Assembly (NCBI GenBank): GCA_021397835.1
Contig: JAJFZO010000396.1
Coordinates: 2,108,001 to 2,172,000, forward strand
Direction of reading: 5' to 3'
DNA length: 64,000 bases
Source: Moringa oleifera
Taxonomy: Eukaryota > Streptophyta > Magnoliopsida > Brassicales > Moringaceae
A model generated the notes under the pieces. That model did no database searches. It had not been told where the DNA came from and worked only from the letters and a program-made list of their open reading frames with translations. Both the position numbers and the translations under genes were made by a program. Shown here one piece after another: positions 53,433 through 64,000 of the stretch. Within the stretch, counting starts at the first letter, position 1; each line of letters starts with the position of its first letter.

Positions 53433-56400
53433 ATGCTGATAACGGGAGTAATAAGCGATGTGTTGGTGGCTGTTCCATCATCAGCAGGAGGCCTTAGTCC
53501 CTCTTCGAGGCACTTCCCTTCTCTCTCCGATTACTCCACCAAGTTCTTCCCTTCTTCTCCTCTATTCTCCAAAGTACTTACTTCTCTTTTCTTCATATAC
53601 GTATCTACCTGTGGTTGTATATGTCGTGTTGCTCTCATTACTGTTCTTGTGTTTAGATAGGATAGTTCCTTGATTCTCGTATTGATTGATGAGAAAATGC
53701 AACAGATGGGAAATGAACCCTTTCTTATGATTTATTTTCCTGGGAATTTTCGTTATTAGGACCAATTACTTGCATGAAATGTAATAGAATAAGTTCCCAA
53801 CCATTATAACGCCAAGGAATGGAACCAAGTTATTCGGAAGTTTGAATTATAGAGTTTTTCAAAATTGGAGGGTTCCGGAGTATGCAGCTTGCTACAGAAG
53901 ACAGAGAATTCAGTCTCAGGGGTACTGATTGCCATAAAGTGAGAATTGATGGTCTAGAGGTTGTACTATCTTGTATCAAAGCTTATTGGTTGTTGTTATC
54001 AGGTTGGTGTAAATGGGTTAAATTTGTGGACCAAGGTTAAATTTTCTCAGGTATTAACCTAAGTGTAGCTTTAGAATGAATGGTTAGGGAAAAAAGGATC
54101 CAGTCCAGGTAACCAACTTTTAATAGTTTGGTATGGTTGATTGATGGTTTTGTGTCTCAAACTTTTATAAGTTTCCTCTAAGGTTCAAAATTCAAAGTTA
54201 TTTAAGAGCTGAGAGCCTGAAAAAGCCGTGCATCATTATTAACAAAGTTGCCATTGTTTATCACTGAGATTATTGCAAAACTACCTGGTGATTTTTATTT
54301 GCAAAAGAATGGGAAAGAAAATTTCAGCAATTAGTGGATGATTGCATGCATATCAACTTCATACTTGAAGATATGTTGTCTGACAATTGATTACTTGGGG
54401 CCATAGCATGCATTATTGTGCCTGTCACAATGGAATTGGAAGGGATTATTTTTTTGATCAGGAGCAATATGTATATATATATTATTTATTATCAGAATAT
54501 GTATACAGTTATCATCTTTTATCAGAATATGTATACATTTATTATTGATGTAGCACCAAGGGGCTGCAACCCTTTACAAGTAAAGTTAACCCATATCCTC
54601 CTCTTTCTATCAGTTGAGTCACCACCCCACCTCACTAGGGATTGGAAAGGACTATTATTTCTACCTATGTGAATTTGTTACAGCATTCATAATGTCATTG
54701 AGATTTGATTTAGGGCTAAATTCCTATATGGGAACGAATTGCTCTAGGGATGTACTGAAAGGAGGTTATTCTTGTAGGGAATCATTTTTAGCCATGGAGG
54801 CTTTTATGGTGGATGTAAAGTTTCTGATATATTTGTTCTCTTTCTACTTATTTTCTGTATCCTCACACTATCTTTTCTTTTCTAGAGATGCCCTTCTTTC
54901 TGCATTCCAAAGCTGGGAATTGGATCTGATAAGTACCGAGCAAGAGGCTTCACTGTGAGAGCATCAGGGGGCTCCAATGATAATCTTGTTCCAATTGCTC
55001 CCGTTCAATTGGAGTCCCCTGTTGGACAGCTTTTGGTGCAGATACTCAAAACTCATCCCCATTTACTGCCTGCAGCTATTGATCAGCAGTTGGAGAACCT
55101 TCAGAGTGATAAAGAGGCCCAGAGAGAAGAAACTCCTTCATCTCAAGATCTCCTTTACAAGTGAGTATGATCTCTCTCTCTCTCTCTCTCTCTGCTCGCA
55201 TATTTACGCTTATCTTGCAGTTGATTGGTCTTAGTTATTGACATGACCATTCATCTGATGCATGTAATTTCCTCATATGCTATCTGGATTTCTAGTCCAA
55301 TAGGATGCTGGAGTTCATGACTGGATTTGTTGCTAGGCTGAGAATGGAAGGCTAAAAATGAATGTGGGAGACAGTTGAATAGCAAACCCAAGTTTTTTCC
55401 GACTGGGTTGTGTAGGAGAAAATTAATTTTTAGACTTAAGGAGAAAACATAGACTCATGCACGCACACATAATGTCACTATTAACCAGAAATTTGTAGGT
55501 TAGCATTTTGGACTATGCAGTGTGACTTTGTTGCTGTAAATATAGTGAAACTGGTGAGCAGGGAGCTGTTTCAGTGGAGTTAGGTGCCCGAGTAAGTAGC
55601 CTTGTGGTGGCAACAACCTTCTTTGAAGAGGAGGTCTTTGGTTTCAATCTCGTCAACTATTCTGTCATTTTTCCTTCTAAAAGAGATAGTCAACATGACT
55701 ATGTTTTGTAGTTCTTTTTGGCCTCCTTGCAAGTTCTATATATGTGGTTTGTGTTGATACCGCAGCAAGTGTAAGAGTTTTCTTTTGAGGCTTGGAGAAA
55801 CTTCCCATTGAACTATAGTTTTGGGGTTTTAGCGATACTGAAAAAGAGGATATGATCTTCAGAAAAGTTTCCTTTTGTGTGTTTATGCAATAAATCCTGA
55901 GGAGACCTAGGGGAATTTACCATATCAACATATGACAACATTTAGAAAGCCAATGGTAGCTGACCACTATAAATATCGTGTTTCCTTTTGAAGTAGTGAA
56001 AGTTTTCACCCTCCAGGTTTTAGTGTTTATTTTCACTTTCTCCAACTCATTATTTGGGTAAAACAATAATAGCTACTGTGCAACCATCCTGTAATTATTG
56101 CCTTTCTTTGGTAGAATTGGTTAGTACATGAGAAGAAAGATTTTAAATTTCTAATCCTTTTGAAATTTGTCAACTTGTTTGTTTGTTGTGTATGGTCTTG
56201 ATTAATACTTGGCATAAGTAATCAGTGTTTAAATCAGGACAACATCCTTTAACATATGGACTTATTATAACTTTGAAATAAATATTTTTATCAAAATGGT
56301 TAAGTTATTATCATGGTTTTAGAAACCGGATAGGAGTGGTCGTAGTACTGTAGTAAATGGTCTGAGGACTGGTTCAACTTATCATAAAAAAACGTCAATT

Positions 56401-58584
56401 AAAACCAGTTAATTACCAGTCTAACCAGTAAATCTGCAAAGTAGTACTGGTTTTCTGGAACTCCCTTCCTTAAAATGGGATTGGCCTCACCTCCCTTGGG
56501 GCTCCTAGTTTCCATCTCATTGCACCAACTTCCCTTCTTCCAACTTATCATTGTGCCTTTCTAATTGCTTGTCACCGATTCTCTCTTATTGCTTGTTGCC
56601 ACCCTCTCTTGTTGCTTGTTGTCACCTCTCTTTTGCTGTTTCTCACTGCTTCTCCCCTAGCTTACTGTCACTCCTCTCTTTGCTCGATGTCCCTTCTTTC
56701 CCCCACCTGTTGTCATTCTTCTGTTACTACCCGCCTTCACTTCACTCTACTTCCAACAATCTTTGCCACTCCCTTTTCACTGTTCTCCCAAATCTGCCAG
56801 TTAGAAACAATCCCTCTCTTGTTTTTATTTTTCTAATTTCTATACCTTTTTTTCTTGATTTTTTGATCGGAATTAACTAATGTTATTAAGTTTCCTTGCA
56901 GTAATTATGCATGAATCTGTATATATTGTTAGAACATGTTTTTCAGTTATTAACACATTTATATTTTGCATTATTTTATAATATTTTTATTTGTGCAAAT
57001 TATTGTTTTGTATTTTCATTTCAATAATTGTATATTTAGTTATTCATTACACTATAGTGATCTCATTTGAGGCTCTGACTTTGATTCTCTCACTTTGCTG
57101 GTTATGAATCCTTTCTGGTTTTTGTAAACATTTGTTATCATATGCTCCTTCGACTCTCAAGTCATGCCTACTTTTCCAAAACTATTTATGTTATTTATCT
57201 GTTAAGAGACATAAACTTTACCTAAAAACCATAATTGATTTTTTAAATTTATTTGTTTGTTTTTTTTTTTTTTTTTGATAAGCTGGCTTTATCTATGCAA
57301 TATTGTGGACTTACTTAGGTTCCAAGCGGTGCTTCTTAACTCAAAGATCAGCTTCATTGGAATCCTGCTGAACCTATTCTGAAAGCATATTTGATGATGT
57401 ATATTGAAAAATGGCACAGTGAGAATAGTTTAGCAGGTATAAAACTGGAAATGCTTAAAGCTATTTGCCCCCAAACTGATGGAGTTTAATATAAAGTCAT
57501 CATTGATATAGAACTTCTAGTTCATAAACCAGGGCTGGGAAACATGAACCCCAAGTTGCAATACTGTTTTAATGGAAATGCGTCAGTGTTGAACAGTAAG
57601 CTTTTATCTGTCAAGTTCTTTTTGGTATAAACATTTACAAAATATCTATAAGGCATCTTTGGGTGTTTGTTTTGTTTTCATCAATTACTACCATCGCTGG
57701 CATTACTTAAAATTTCTTATGTTTTCTGATTCAAAATAACCAACCATGAATCCCGTAATTTTAGGAGAATAGCTGAAGTCAAAGAGAAGGAAAGGCGAAA
57801 GACACTGGAGGAAGTAATTTACTGCATGATTGTACAGAAGTTCTTAGACCATGAAATTTCAATGATTCCAAAAATAACAGCAACCTCAGATCCTGCTGGA
57901 CGGGTGGATTTTTGGCCAAACCAAGAACAGAAGCTAGAAGTAGTTCATTCTCGTGAAGCATTTGAGATGATACAAAGCCACATATCTCTTGTGCTTGGTG
58001 ATCGGCTGGTTGGTCCCCTTGATACCATTGTTCAGATTAGCAAAATTAAACTCGGGAAGTTGTATGCTGCTTCTGTAATGTATGGATATTTCCTCAGAAG
58101 AGTTGATGAACGGTTCCAACTTGAAAGAACCATGAAAACCTTTCCTGAGGGTTTCAGTGAAAATCAGGGTAGATTTGAAGATCCTGCCCCCCTGAGCCGC
58201 CTCTGGGATCCTGATTCCTTAATTACAGTTCAAACAGATGATATTGGAGATACTGATAAGGGAGGTTTCACGGATGCTGGTGAAGGAAAATCATATAGAC
58301 TAAGATCCTATGTGATGTATTTGGATGCAGAGACGCTTCAGAGATACGCGACCATAAGATCGAAGGAAGCTATGTCATTGATTGAAAAGCAGACTCAAGC
58401 ATTATTTGGGAGGCCTGATGTCAGGATCCTGGATGATGGTACACTCGACATGTCTAATGATGAAGAGATTGCTCTCACTTTCTCTGGGTTGACAATGCTT
58501 GTCTTGGAGGCAGTGGCATTTGGATCATTCCTCTGGGATGCTGAAAGTTATGTTGAATCCAAATATCATTTTCTTAACAGTTAA
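53433..58584 (+). CDS. Chloroplast DUF760 protein (UV-B-induced protein At3g17800 type)
   Basis: Three coding exons: 53433-53573, 54886-55160 and 57765-58584, joining in phase (0, then 2) to 411 aa. Residues 1 to about 65 are Ser/Pro/Phe-rich with basic residues (RARGFTVRAS), a typical plastid transit peptide. The mature part begins PIAPVQLESPVGQLLVQIL, then HPHLLPAAIDQQLE. DUF760-type sequence includes VVQKFLDHE-like, GRVDFWP, YAASVMYGYFLRRVDERFQL and YVMYLDAETLQRYATIRSKE, and the protein ends EAVAFGSFLWDAE. The start is the first in-frame ATG after the GA-rich leader. The biochemical role of the family is unknown; the Arabidopsis member was named for UV-B induction. No stop or frameshift was seen. 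Confidence 0.93.
53574..54885 (+). other. Intron 1 of the DUF760 gene
   Basis: GT-AG intron (AAA|GTACTTAC ... TTTTCTAG|AGA). It holds a two-unit tandem repeat at about 54487-54546 (TTATCAGAATATGTATACA repeated). Confidence 0.85.
55161..57764 (+). other. Intron 2 of the DUF760 gene, with CT microsatellite and low-complexity insert
   Basis: GT-AG intron of 2.6 kb (ACAA|GTGAGTATG ... ATTTTAG|GAGA). It contains a CT microsatellite at 55171-55193 just after the donor, a pyrimidine-rich degenerate repeat (CTTGTTGC/TCACC-type words) at about 56560-56800, and a T-run at about 57260-57277. The pyrimidine block, preceded by repeated ACCAGT/ACCGG words at 56320-56460, may be a transposon insertion. Confidence 0.8.
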
Positions 58585-61200
58585 CAGACAATTACTACTT
58601 ATTAATTTGTTCTTTTTCTGCAGCTGTATAAATTGCATTGCAGTGTTGAAACATTAAGCACATGTTGTAGAGGCTCTCAGTGTATACAATGTCTAATACC
58701 TTGCATTCAAAAGATAAATTCAAACCTGAGAGAGCACGGGAAGACATCATAGTCGAAATTGTCAGGTATCAACCTCTAGTTTCACCTCGAAATATGTAAA
58801 CAGTGTAAATTTTATCCTTTTCTTTCTTGTGAATTAAGCATACTGAATGATCATCAAGTTTGTTAGCATATTTAAACACTTCGAGCTTCCCAAATATCAA
58901 ATTATCAAACCCTTTTATCATTTGTCGAAGAAAGTGGTTTCCCGTGATGATATTCTTAGTTGCATGTTCCTGTATACCTTGACTTTGGCATCAACAATAA
59001 CTTCCCTTTGGACTATAAAAACTCAGCATGTTTCATGTTGCTTTTGCTGTATCAATGACTTACTTTTTGAGCTTGGGAGGTCAACAAATATAGTAGTTCT
59101 ATTGGATATTCCTTGTGTAGGGCTCTTAGGACATCATCCACTAGCTTTACAGGAGGTGGTAGTGGTACCACAAGCACACTAGAATGAGTGCTCTCAGTGA
59201 GAATCTGAAAGAAACCCTGATGTCCTGTGGCACTAAAATATGTTAATGTCATTTTGTCAAGGTTCCTTTGGCTAAATTTTTTATAAAACTAGAATGATAG
59301 AGCCAGAGAAAAAACAAATGAAAAGGAGAAAGAAGGAGAGGATAAGGTGAAGTTTATGGATGATCTAATAAGGTGTGCAATAATGAAATGTGCATTGATT
59401 GGCATGTGGTATATCACATGGGGATGGAAGAACTTTTGAAGTAAGTTCTTACCGATGGGCCACTCTTACTTCATAACCTTTTAGAAGAGAAGACCAAATG
59501 ATGAAATGCACTTGAGAAGATGGTTGTCAAAGTTTAGGACCTTTACTTGAAGGACACTCTATGGAGAGCTGTCCTTCCCCATTCATTAATGCAACAAAAA
59601 GGTCATATGGTGTGTCTTTGCCCAATATCTTTTTGTTTTCGTTGTTAGGCTTTCAATCTCTCATTCGTCTTGTTATGATAAATTTATTTTGAGTTATTTT
59701 TTAAATATTTAATAATAAAATTATATCTATATATAACATAATTAATATTTAATTATAAATTTTATCATAATTTTTAAATATATATATTTCCAATAATATG
59801 TGATGAATGAAATTATTATATAAATTTTATAAAAAAAGGGAAATTTTATTTGTGGAGAAAAGAAAAAGAGGATAGAAGGAGGAGAGGTCAGAGCAAAGAA
59901 AACGGCGCCATTTATCTGGACTCGGTCAGAACTCAATCAGAGCCAGAGGCTTTCCATTCCTTTCCTTTCCTTTCCCTTCTTTTCATTGCCTTTCAAACCA
60001 CTGTTTCCCAAGACACTCTTCTTCTATCCCTAAAACTACTAAACTTGCCCCTCACCTTTTCTTACCGTTTTCTTGACATACTTACTTCCTCACCAACTGG
60101 ACGATAATACCCACCTGCTGCACCTAGTTTTACCAAAACCCCTTGACTGGGCCCAAAACCTACTGAACATTAATTATTTACAATCCACTATGCAACCACT
60201 TCTTCTCCGAAAGTATTTTTTCATTGACCGAAATGACCCTAATCCTCGAAATTTCTGCATCCACTAATTCATATTTATCACTACTAATAATAAAATTAAC
60301 ATTTTAATCGAGTTACATGAAAAGCTTAGGTTATTGCATTTTCGGTCCAAATTATTGAGATGGGTTTTTCTCGACAACTTGGCCAAACTCTTGTGGATAC
60401 GTGCACGCAAAGTGTGTTGCCATGCCCAACTCATATTTTTCTTCGCATACCCACTATGATCCGTTTTTCTTATGCTTCGTTGCCAACTTAATTACAGGTC
60501 AATGGGTCAATATCGATTCTACTTTTGTGGTGTTTAATGCCTAATAATGTGACTTATTATCATAAGTCGGTCCAAAAAATTAATATAATTATTTAGTCAT
60601 AGATGCAAAGTTGCATATATCATTAACTTTGCCCGTGTGTACTTTAGTGCAAAGTGCTGCAATGTGTAATAATATACCCTTTGTTTGTTTGATTGGAACC
60701 TATTCAAATAGATATAAGTATCCTAAGAATACTGTCATCTTCTTAGCTGTCACGTTCTGTTTTCGAGATTAGAATCTAATTTTTCTTTTGAATTTTTTAA
60801 ATATTTTAGTAATTTAAAATATTAATAAAATTAAATTATTTATTTTATTAAATTATTATTTATTATAATTTTATTAAAAATTCAATATAATTCAGATCCT
60901 TATTTTAAATTTTTGATATATATAAAAAACCTTCCTCATTTTGGTGAAATTAAAATTAGTTATACCTAAATTCTTTCTTGTCTAATATTCTATGGAATGA
61001 TAAGAATCAAGAATCATTTCGTGACCCAAGAAAATCTAAAAATAAATCATAGATTACAACTACCAGAGGAGTTATGCTACAGTGGCAATCTCGTAATTGT
61101 TGGATGAAATAAGGGTATTTCCCTACATAGAAAATGATCCAAGCCCTAGCAGACACAAGAGACCGTTGTTCCTCTGTCCAACCGTGTTTTCATATCTGTT
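58585..61200. other. Intergenic: DUF760 3' flank, AT-rich spacer, GC-richer orphan block, XTH upstream region
   Basis: 58585 to about 58800 probably contains the 3'UTR of the DUF760 gene. 59690-59830 is AT-rich. 59840-60260 is unusually GC-rich for this spacer (purine-rich, then TTTCC repeats, then mixed) but encodes nothing recognisable. 60270-61200 is ordinary upstream sequence of the XTH gene. Confidence 0.5.
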
Positions 61201-61316
61201 TTGTGTGCGTGTTTATATATATAAACTTTCAGAGAAAGAGAGAGAAAACAGAGAGAGAGAGAGAGAAAAAGAGAGAGAGAGAGAGTTTTGGGAAAAAACA
61301 GGCAACAGGGAAAGTT
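61201..61316 (+). promoter_or_regulatory. Core promoter and GA-rich 5'UTR of the XTH gene
   Basis: A TATA box (TTTATATATATAAAC) lies at 61212-61226. It is followed by a GA/GAAA microsatellite at about 61231-61286, directly before the ATG at 61317. Given the usual TATA-to-start spacing, the transcript would start around 61245-61260, so the GA tract would lie in the 5'UTR. Confidence 0.6.
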
Positions 61317-63046
61317 ATGAGATCGGGATCTTGTTTACGTTGTTGTGTCTCGAAAACCCCCAAGCCTTTGTGTCTTCTTCTTCTGTTCATCTCTTGTTTG
61401 TTTTCCTTATCCATAACCAGCACCACCGCAGCTTTCAACCTCACCCCCATCAACTTCGATGATGGCCTCTCCCATCTCTTCGGCGACAGCAACCTTGTTC
61501 GCTCCCCGGATGGCAGAAGCGTCCGCCTTCTCCTCGACCGCTTCACCGGTAACCCACCATACATATATATATTTCTATGCATGTTACGTCTGTGAATAGA
61601 TTCATATCCGTTCTCGTATCCCATCTATATGTATATATAACTCGTAATATTCGATAAGCTTCTATGTCATAGGTTATTTGGAGGTCAGATGATCGCTTCG
61701 TTATTGATGGAATTAAGGTTTTCTGTGTTCTTCAGGGTCAGGTTTTATCTCGTCGAGCATGTACCAGCACGGTCTTTTCAGTGCCATGATCAAGTTGCCT
61801 TCTGATAATACTGCAGGGATCGTTGTGGCTTTCTATGTAAGTTAATGATCTTATCGTCTGCTTCACGTTTTCTCCGACAAATCAACATGTTCTCCGGAGA
61901 ACTTTCTTTTCAATATTTTAGGTTAGTTTCTGTTTGGTTGATGGGAAAGTTGCGAAAAGAGAAAATAGAAAAAAAAAACTCCAAATATAGAGAATTTTCA
62001 AGAAATTATAGTGACCCAAGTTTAGCATTGAAGGGACGACGTTCCGGAGTCAATGGAACTATTTTCTCATTTTACTTTCGATTCTTTTCCTCTTAATTTG
62101 TAAACGGAAGGCAAGAAAAATTCATCAACTTGATCTATCGTTCATGGCCTTACGCAGACATCGAACGGTGACGTTTTCGAGAAGACACACGACGAGTTAG
62201 ACTTCGAGTTCTTAGGCAACATTGAAGGGAAGCCATGGAGGTTTCAGACGAACTTGTACGGAAACGGTAGCACTTCAAGGGGCAGAGAGGAAAGATACCG
62301 CCTCTGGTTCGATCCCTCGAAGGAATTCCACAGATACAGCATTCTCTGGACTGCCAAGAACATCATGTGAGTTCTCTTAATGGTTTCTCTTATGTTTTCC
62401 TTCATATATCATCACCACTGCACCAGAGACACAAACACAGAGAGTGGGATGTCTCTCCATCTTGGACGAATTGATGAGCTTGATGGGCTTTCTGGTTTTC
62501 AGATTTTACGTCGACGATGTTCCGATAAGGGAGGTTGTTCGCAACGAGGAAATGGGAGCCGATTACCCATTGAAGCCGATGTCTTTATATGCAACAATAT
62601 GGGATGCGTCGAGTTGGGCAACGTCCGGTGGCAAATACAAAGTGAACTACAAATATGCACCATTTGCTTCCGAGTTTAAGGACTTTTCCTTAGAGGGTTG
62701 CGCCGTCGATCCCATCCAGGAGCTACCGGCGGCTTCAGGCAGCTGCCTGGAAAGCGATATCGAGCTCGAAGACAAGGACTACAGTACCATCACACCTAGG
62801 CAGCGAGCCGCGATGAGCAGATTCCGGCAGCGTTACATGTATTACTCCTATTGCTACGATACCTTAAGGTACCCCGTGCCACCGCCGGAATGTGTAATAA
62901 TCCAGGCCGAGAAGGAGAGGTTCAAAGACACCGGAAGGTTGAAGTTCGGAGGAAGCCATAAGGTTGAGAAGACTACAAGGCAGCGACGCAGGTCCCGGCG
63001 CCGGAATCGATCCCCCGTGATTACCAGCGATCCGGATGATATGTGA
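61317..63046 (+). CDS. Xyloglucan endotransglucosylase/hydrolase, XTH29/XTH30 type (group III, GH16)
   Basis: Four exons: 61317-61548, 61736-61836, 62158-62366 and 62503-63046, 1086 nt, 361 aa, in phase. A long signal peptide has its hydrophobic core at about 18-33 (LCLLLLFISCLFSLSI) and cleavage near residue 39. The GH16 active site is HDELDFEFLGN at 122-132 (Glu124 nucleophile, Asp126, Glu128 acid/base). An N-glycosylation sequon is at Asn147 (NGST). The XET C-terminal region has YSYCYDTLRYP with conserved cysteines. The protein ends in a basic Arg/Ser tail (RQRRRSRRRNRSP) and DPDDM, as in XTH30-like proteins. The family cuts and rejoins xyloglucan in the cell wall, in the apoplast. The first ATG is chosen because it begins the signal peptide. 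All introns are GT-AG. Confidence 0.95.
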
Positions 63047-64000
63047 TAATATTATTAATTAGTTCGTTGTAGTGTAAATTTCAATGTAAAATTGCACTTG
63101 GTTTTTGATTTTTTAAAATTATTTTTTACACAAAATTTCAAACATTAATAATAAATACCAATAGTTCATATTGGGTGTATTTTATTTATATATGGGAATT
63201 ATATTTTTATTCCATTAATATATGATTATAATATAAAATTTTGATATAGTGTTAGATCATCTATTAATTTAATTTTCGCTGATCAGCTTTTTTATTAAAA
63301 AAATAAATGATTATTTTTATAATTTATTATATTAATATAAAACTAAAATAATTATAATAATTTATTTTATTAAATTATTATGTACTATAATTTTTTTAAA
63401 AGTTTATATAAGTAAAATTTTAATGCAAATATGATTGAAGTTTTGCATTGATGGCATGAAAGGTGAATAAGTCAATTTTGTACTATTTGATTAATATTTA
63501 ATTATAATATTAATTAAAAATAAAAAAAATAAAAGTCTTGGTAGAACATCATTGTGTTTGAAATCTTTTATGGTGACAAACAATCATGGTTTGGTGGGTT
63601 AGAATTTAGATAAATCATCAATTATTATTGTATTATTTTGAATTATTTTATATTATAAATACTCAAAATTTTGTTTTACGTCATAAATTTTGTTTTATTT
63701 TTAAAAATTTGTATGATAAAGTTAATATTAAAAATTTTGGATTAGAAATTAATTTATATTATTTAATTTATAACAATTTCTAATTTGATGGTATCTAATA
63801 TTTTGCATAAATTATGATATTTTTTATTTTATATCTTTATAAATATTATTTATTCAAAAAAAAAGAGTTAATTTAATTTAAATAGTATGAGTTTGACACG
63901 TAACTCGCAAGTTCAACTTTATGCTATGAAGAATGGCACAAAGAGCCATCAGCAAGAAGGTCGGCAAATAAAGTTATACCCATTAGAAGCAGCCACACGA
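63047..64000. other. 3' flank of the XTH gene and AT-rich spacer
   Basis: The immediate downstream sequence probably includes the 3'UTR. The remainder is AT-rich with no gene recognised up to the window end. Confidence 0.5.

Overview
This is a nuclear segment from a dicot plant, most likely a woody eudicot, although the species cannot be named from the sequence. It is very AT-rich. It has long intron-bearing genes with plant splice sites, a chloroplast-targeted protein, a plant xyloglucan enzyme, and intergenic space filled with decayed plant transposons. No rRNA, tRNA, CRISPR or organellar insert was recognised.

Four host genes look intact. (1) Minus strand, 12216-14285: an intronless J-domain protein with a C-terminal DUF3444 region. 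(2) Plus strand, 28828-34922: a 12-coding-exon bZIP factor of the bZIP16/bZIP68 (G-group, G-box binding) type, 410 aa, with a probable 5'UTR intron and one GC-AG intron. (3) Plus strand, 53433-58584: a three-exon chloroplast DUF760 protein of the 'UV-B-induced protein At3g17800' type, 411 aa. (4) Plus strand, 61317-63046: a four-exon xyloglucan endotransglucosylase/hydrolase of the XTH29/XTH30 type, 361 aa. Every exon chain was phased by hand and gives one open frame. The genes are independent; nothing suggests a shared pathway.

The rest is transposon debris. 1-2680 is the 3' end of a CACTA (En/Spm) element carrying a broken Ulp1-like C48 protease and ending in TATAGTG. 4247-4690 looks like another CACTA subterminal array. 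Three copies of a roughly 270 bp dispersed repeat lie at 8.96, 9.47 and 14.88 kb. 16.4-19.1 kb is a CACTA TNP2/transposase relic. 20957-24854 is a nearly full-length but dead hAT element of the TTF-zinc-finger/DUF4371 type. 36.2-38.4 kb is a Ty3/gypsy gag-protease relic. 39.6-39.85 kb holds a fragment of a receptor-like kinase, close to a CACTA transposase fragment at 40.5-40.9 kb. 41.0-43.9 kb holds gypsy gag-protease-RT sequence with the RT part in a near-palindromic inverted repeat. 44.0-50.5 kb is a CACTA element related to the one at position 1, in which a roughly 1.4 kb TNP2 segment is directly duplicated on either side of a gypsy LTR-gag fragment. 25.7-27.8 kb and 51.9-53.2 kb are extremely AT-rich spacers.

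No clearly new biological system was found. The observations most worth a second look are the nested rearrangements at 39.6-50.5 kb (kinase fragment, RT palindrome, TNP2 duplication), the GC-AG intron in the bZIP gene, and the degenerate repeat array in the J-protein linker.
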